The notes beneath the pieces are model-generated. The model did no database searches. It was not told where the DNA came from and saw only the letters and a program-made list of their open reading frames with translations. Positions 63,051 to 64,000 of a DNA stretch of 64,000 nucleotides are shown piece by piece. The stretch covers positions 930,001 through 994,000 of the forward strand of contig JANEZZ010002240.1 in NCBI GenBank assembly GCA_026122225.1. The letters run 5' to 3'. Both the position numbers and the translations under genes were made by a program. The first letter of the stretch is position 1. Every line of letters begins with the position of its first letter. The stretch comes from Heloderma charlesbogerti. Taxonomy: Eukaryota > Chordata > Lepidosauria > Squamata > Helodermatidae.

Positions 63051-63380
63051 TCATCGAGCACTGAACATCATCCTCTGCCTACCCCAAAAGAGTTGAACTG
63101 CAGCTTTTATCAGAACCATGGGCATAATTCACTGGGAATCTCTCCTGCTTAAGCCTCTCTGTAAAAAAATGGAAGCCTTTTATGCAGCCCACTCAAGATC
63201 ACGCCTAGGGCTGATCCAAACATTCCACCAGTGGAATGTTCAATTATTTTGATGGGTGAACTGGTGGCATGGGGATGGGGGCATCTTCCCAAAGGGTGAG
63301 CATCATACGGGTTGGGAGGAGAGAACTTCAGATAGGGCATCTTACTTTTTGATGAGGTGGTTGAGTGGTGCTCTGTCTCC
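63051..63380. other. Non-coding stretch
   Basis: Includes a short hairpin ACATTCCACCAGTGGAATGT (63218-63237). No recognised gene. Confidence 0.45.
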
Positions 63381-63399
63381 GTCTCCGTCTCAGTCTCCG

Positions 63400-63466
<67 letters not shown>

Positions 63467-63468
63467 AG
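63381..63468. repeat. (TCTCCG)n / (CT)n / (CTTT)n microsatellite
   Basis: CCGTCTCCGTCTCAGTCTCC units are followed by a CT run (about 63405-63430) and CTTT repeats (about 63430-63466). An open frame across it is a repeat artefact. Confidence 0.93.
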
Positions 63469-63715
63469 AAGTGTAATCCACTGCATTCACCTTCTGACAT
63501 CCTGCTAGTTAAAAATCTCTTTTAGAAATGGCCCTGAAAATGTCACTCTTGCTCAGCTCCCTTTTTGGGTTCAAGTGCTGGGATCAGAGGGCTTAGAGGG
63601 AAGCCATGGAATGGAATGGGAGCGAAACTTTGGTTCATAAGAAGTCTGGTCTTTCCTTAAGGGCAGGAAGTTTTGCTGCCTGAAGTCTGAGATGCAGGCA
63701 GCTGTGCTGACAAAG

Positions 63716-63759
63716 CAGTGGTCAAGTTGAGACCTGGGTGGGTCTCAACTTGACCACTG
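63716..63759. repeat. Perfect 19-bp-arm hairpin
   Basis: CAGTGGTCAAGTTGAGACC and GGTCTCAACTTGACCACTG flank a 6-nt loop (TGGGTG). It is followed by a second GAGACCTGGGTGGG. Such a structure may come from a local template switch. Confidence 0.85.
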
Positions 63760-64000
63760 GGAGACCTGGGTGGGGGAACTGGGAAGGGTCACTGTCTCCC
63801 AGCTGTACCCTCCTGGGTACTTGGTGCAGCACCAACACCAACTTGAGGGTCGGGGAGGGGGGGTTGCTGTGGTCTGTAGGAATTCAATCTCCCTCTCCAG
63901 GCTTCCTGCTCATTCAAGCGCAGATCTTGAGAGTTTGTACCTTGTGTTGGGTACCCGGGACAGATTGGGGATTCTGTTGATGGACCGCCCACCCCACTGC
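63760..64000. other. Non-coding stretch at the window end
   Basis: No recognised gene or repeat. Confidence 0.4.

Noticed and set aside
63149..63490. 113-codon frame rich in Lys-Glu-Arg
   Set aside because: Encoded by CT/CTTT microsatellite read in reverse; no domain.

Overview
The window is vertebrate, most likely squamate reptile, intergenic or deep-intronic DNA. The evidence is two BovB-type RTE retrotransposons on opposite strands, a squamate-style L1, several CR1/L2-type LINE 3' ends with (TAAA)n tails, and tRNA-derived SINEs with intact pol III box motifs. No host protein-coding gene, rRNA or functional tRNA was recognised. Almost every long open frame lies in a transposon, or is a by-product of GC-rich palindromic sequence that reads open on both strands.

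The dominant content is a large, apparently young set of non-autonomous hAT-type DNA transposons. Superfamily is assigned from TAGGG/CAGGG...CCCTA/CCCTG ends and 8-bp target-site duplications (TSDs), which I matched by eye for most copies. The striking group, here called THM (tandem-hairpin hAT MITE), has about 22 whole or partial copies and covers roughly a quarter of the window. Its core is a chain of local hairpins (arms carrying TACGTA or ATGGCGGC), and the chain itself folds into one larger palindrome, i.e. a palindrome made of palindromes. Three end modules occur. Tip A starts TAGGGATGTACGAAAGTC. Tip B starts TAGGGATGGCGGAGAATT or TAGGGATGTCAGAGAATT. Tip C starts TAGGGGTGGACGAAAGTC. They are combined on related cores: THM-I usually A+B, THM-II usually B+C, THM-III older. 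Each tip carries an outward-facing GGTAAGT, a consensus 5' splice donor. In tip B this is preceded by an ATG-initiated, CpG-rich, exon-like stretch. No transposase was found.

Layout. 1-6.1 kb: palindromic repeat, THM-I, a THM-I nested in a THM-I, small hAT fragments. 6.1-15.2 kb: an antisense L1 (13-bp TSD) inserted in an older palindromic MITE; the L1 is split by a BovB, which is split by a THM, and another THM lies beside the BovB. 15.3-17.3 kb: three hAT families nested one inside another, each with an 8-bp TSD. 18.3-20.4 kb: older hAT elements and a 52-bp inverted duplication. 22.4-25.4 kb: a THM-II inside a THM-I, rearranged into a 1.2-kb inverted duplication that includes flanking DNA. 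26-32 kb: mostly unique sequence with SINEs and small hATs, one interrupting a SINE B box. 32.3-35.4 kb: the best intact THM-I and THM-II. 35.4-44.6 kb: unique DNA with LINE, SINE and hAT fragments. 44.6-50.4 kb: nested and partial THM-II, a long inverted repeat, a half THM-I. 50.5-54.0 kb: a THM carrying a 5'-truncated BovB inside one of its hairpins. 54-58.4 kb: more THM and related hATs, and a (TC)n-capped inverted repeat. 58.4-64 kb: unique DNA, a possible solo LTR, two short THM-II, microsatellites.

The elements do not form a pathway. What links them is order of insertion and a shared design: GC-rich hairpin-bearing DNA with outward splice donors, often inserted into itself and repeatedly broken at hairpin centres.
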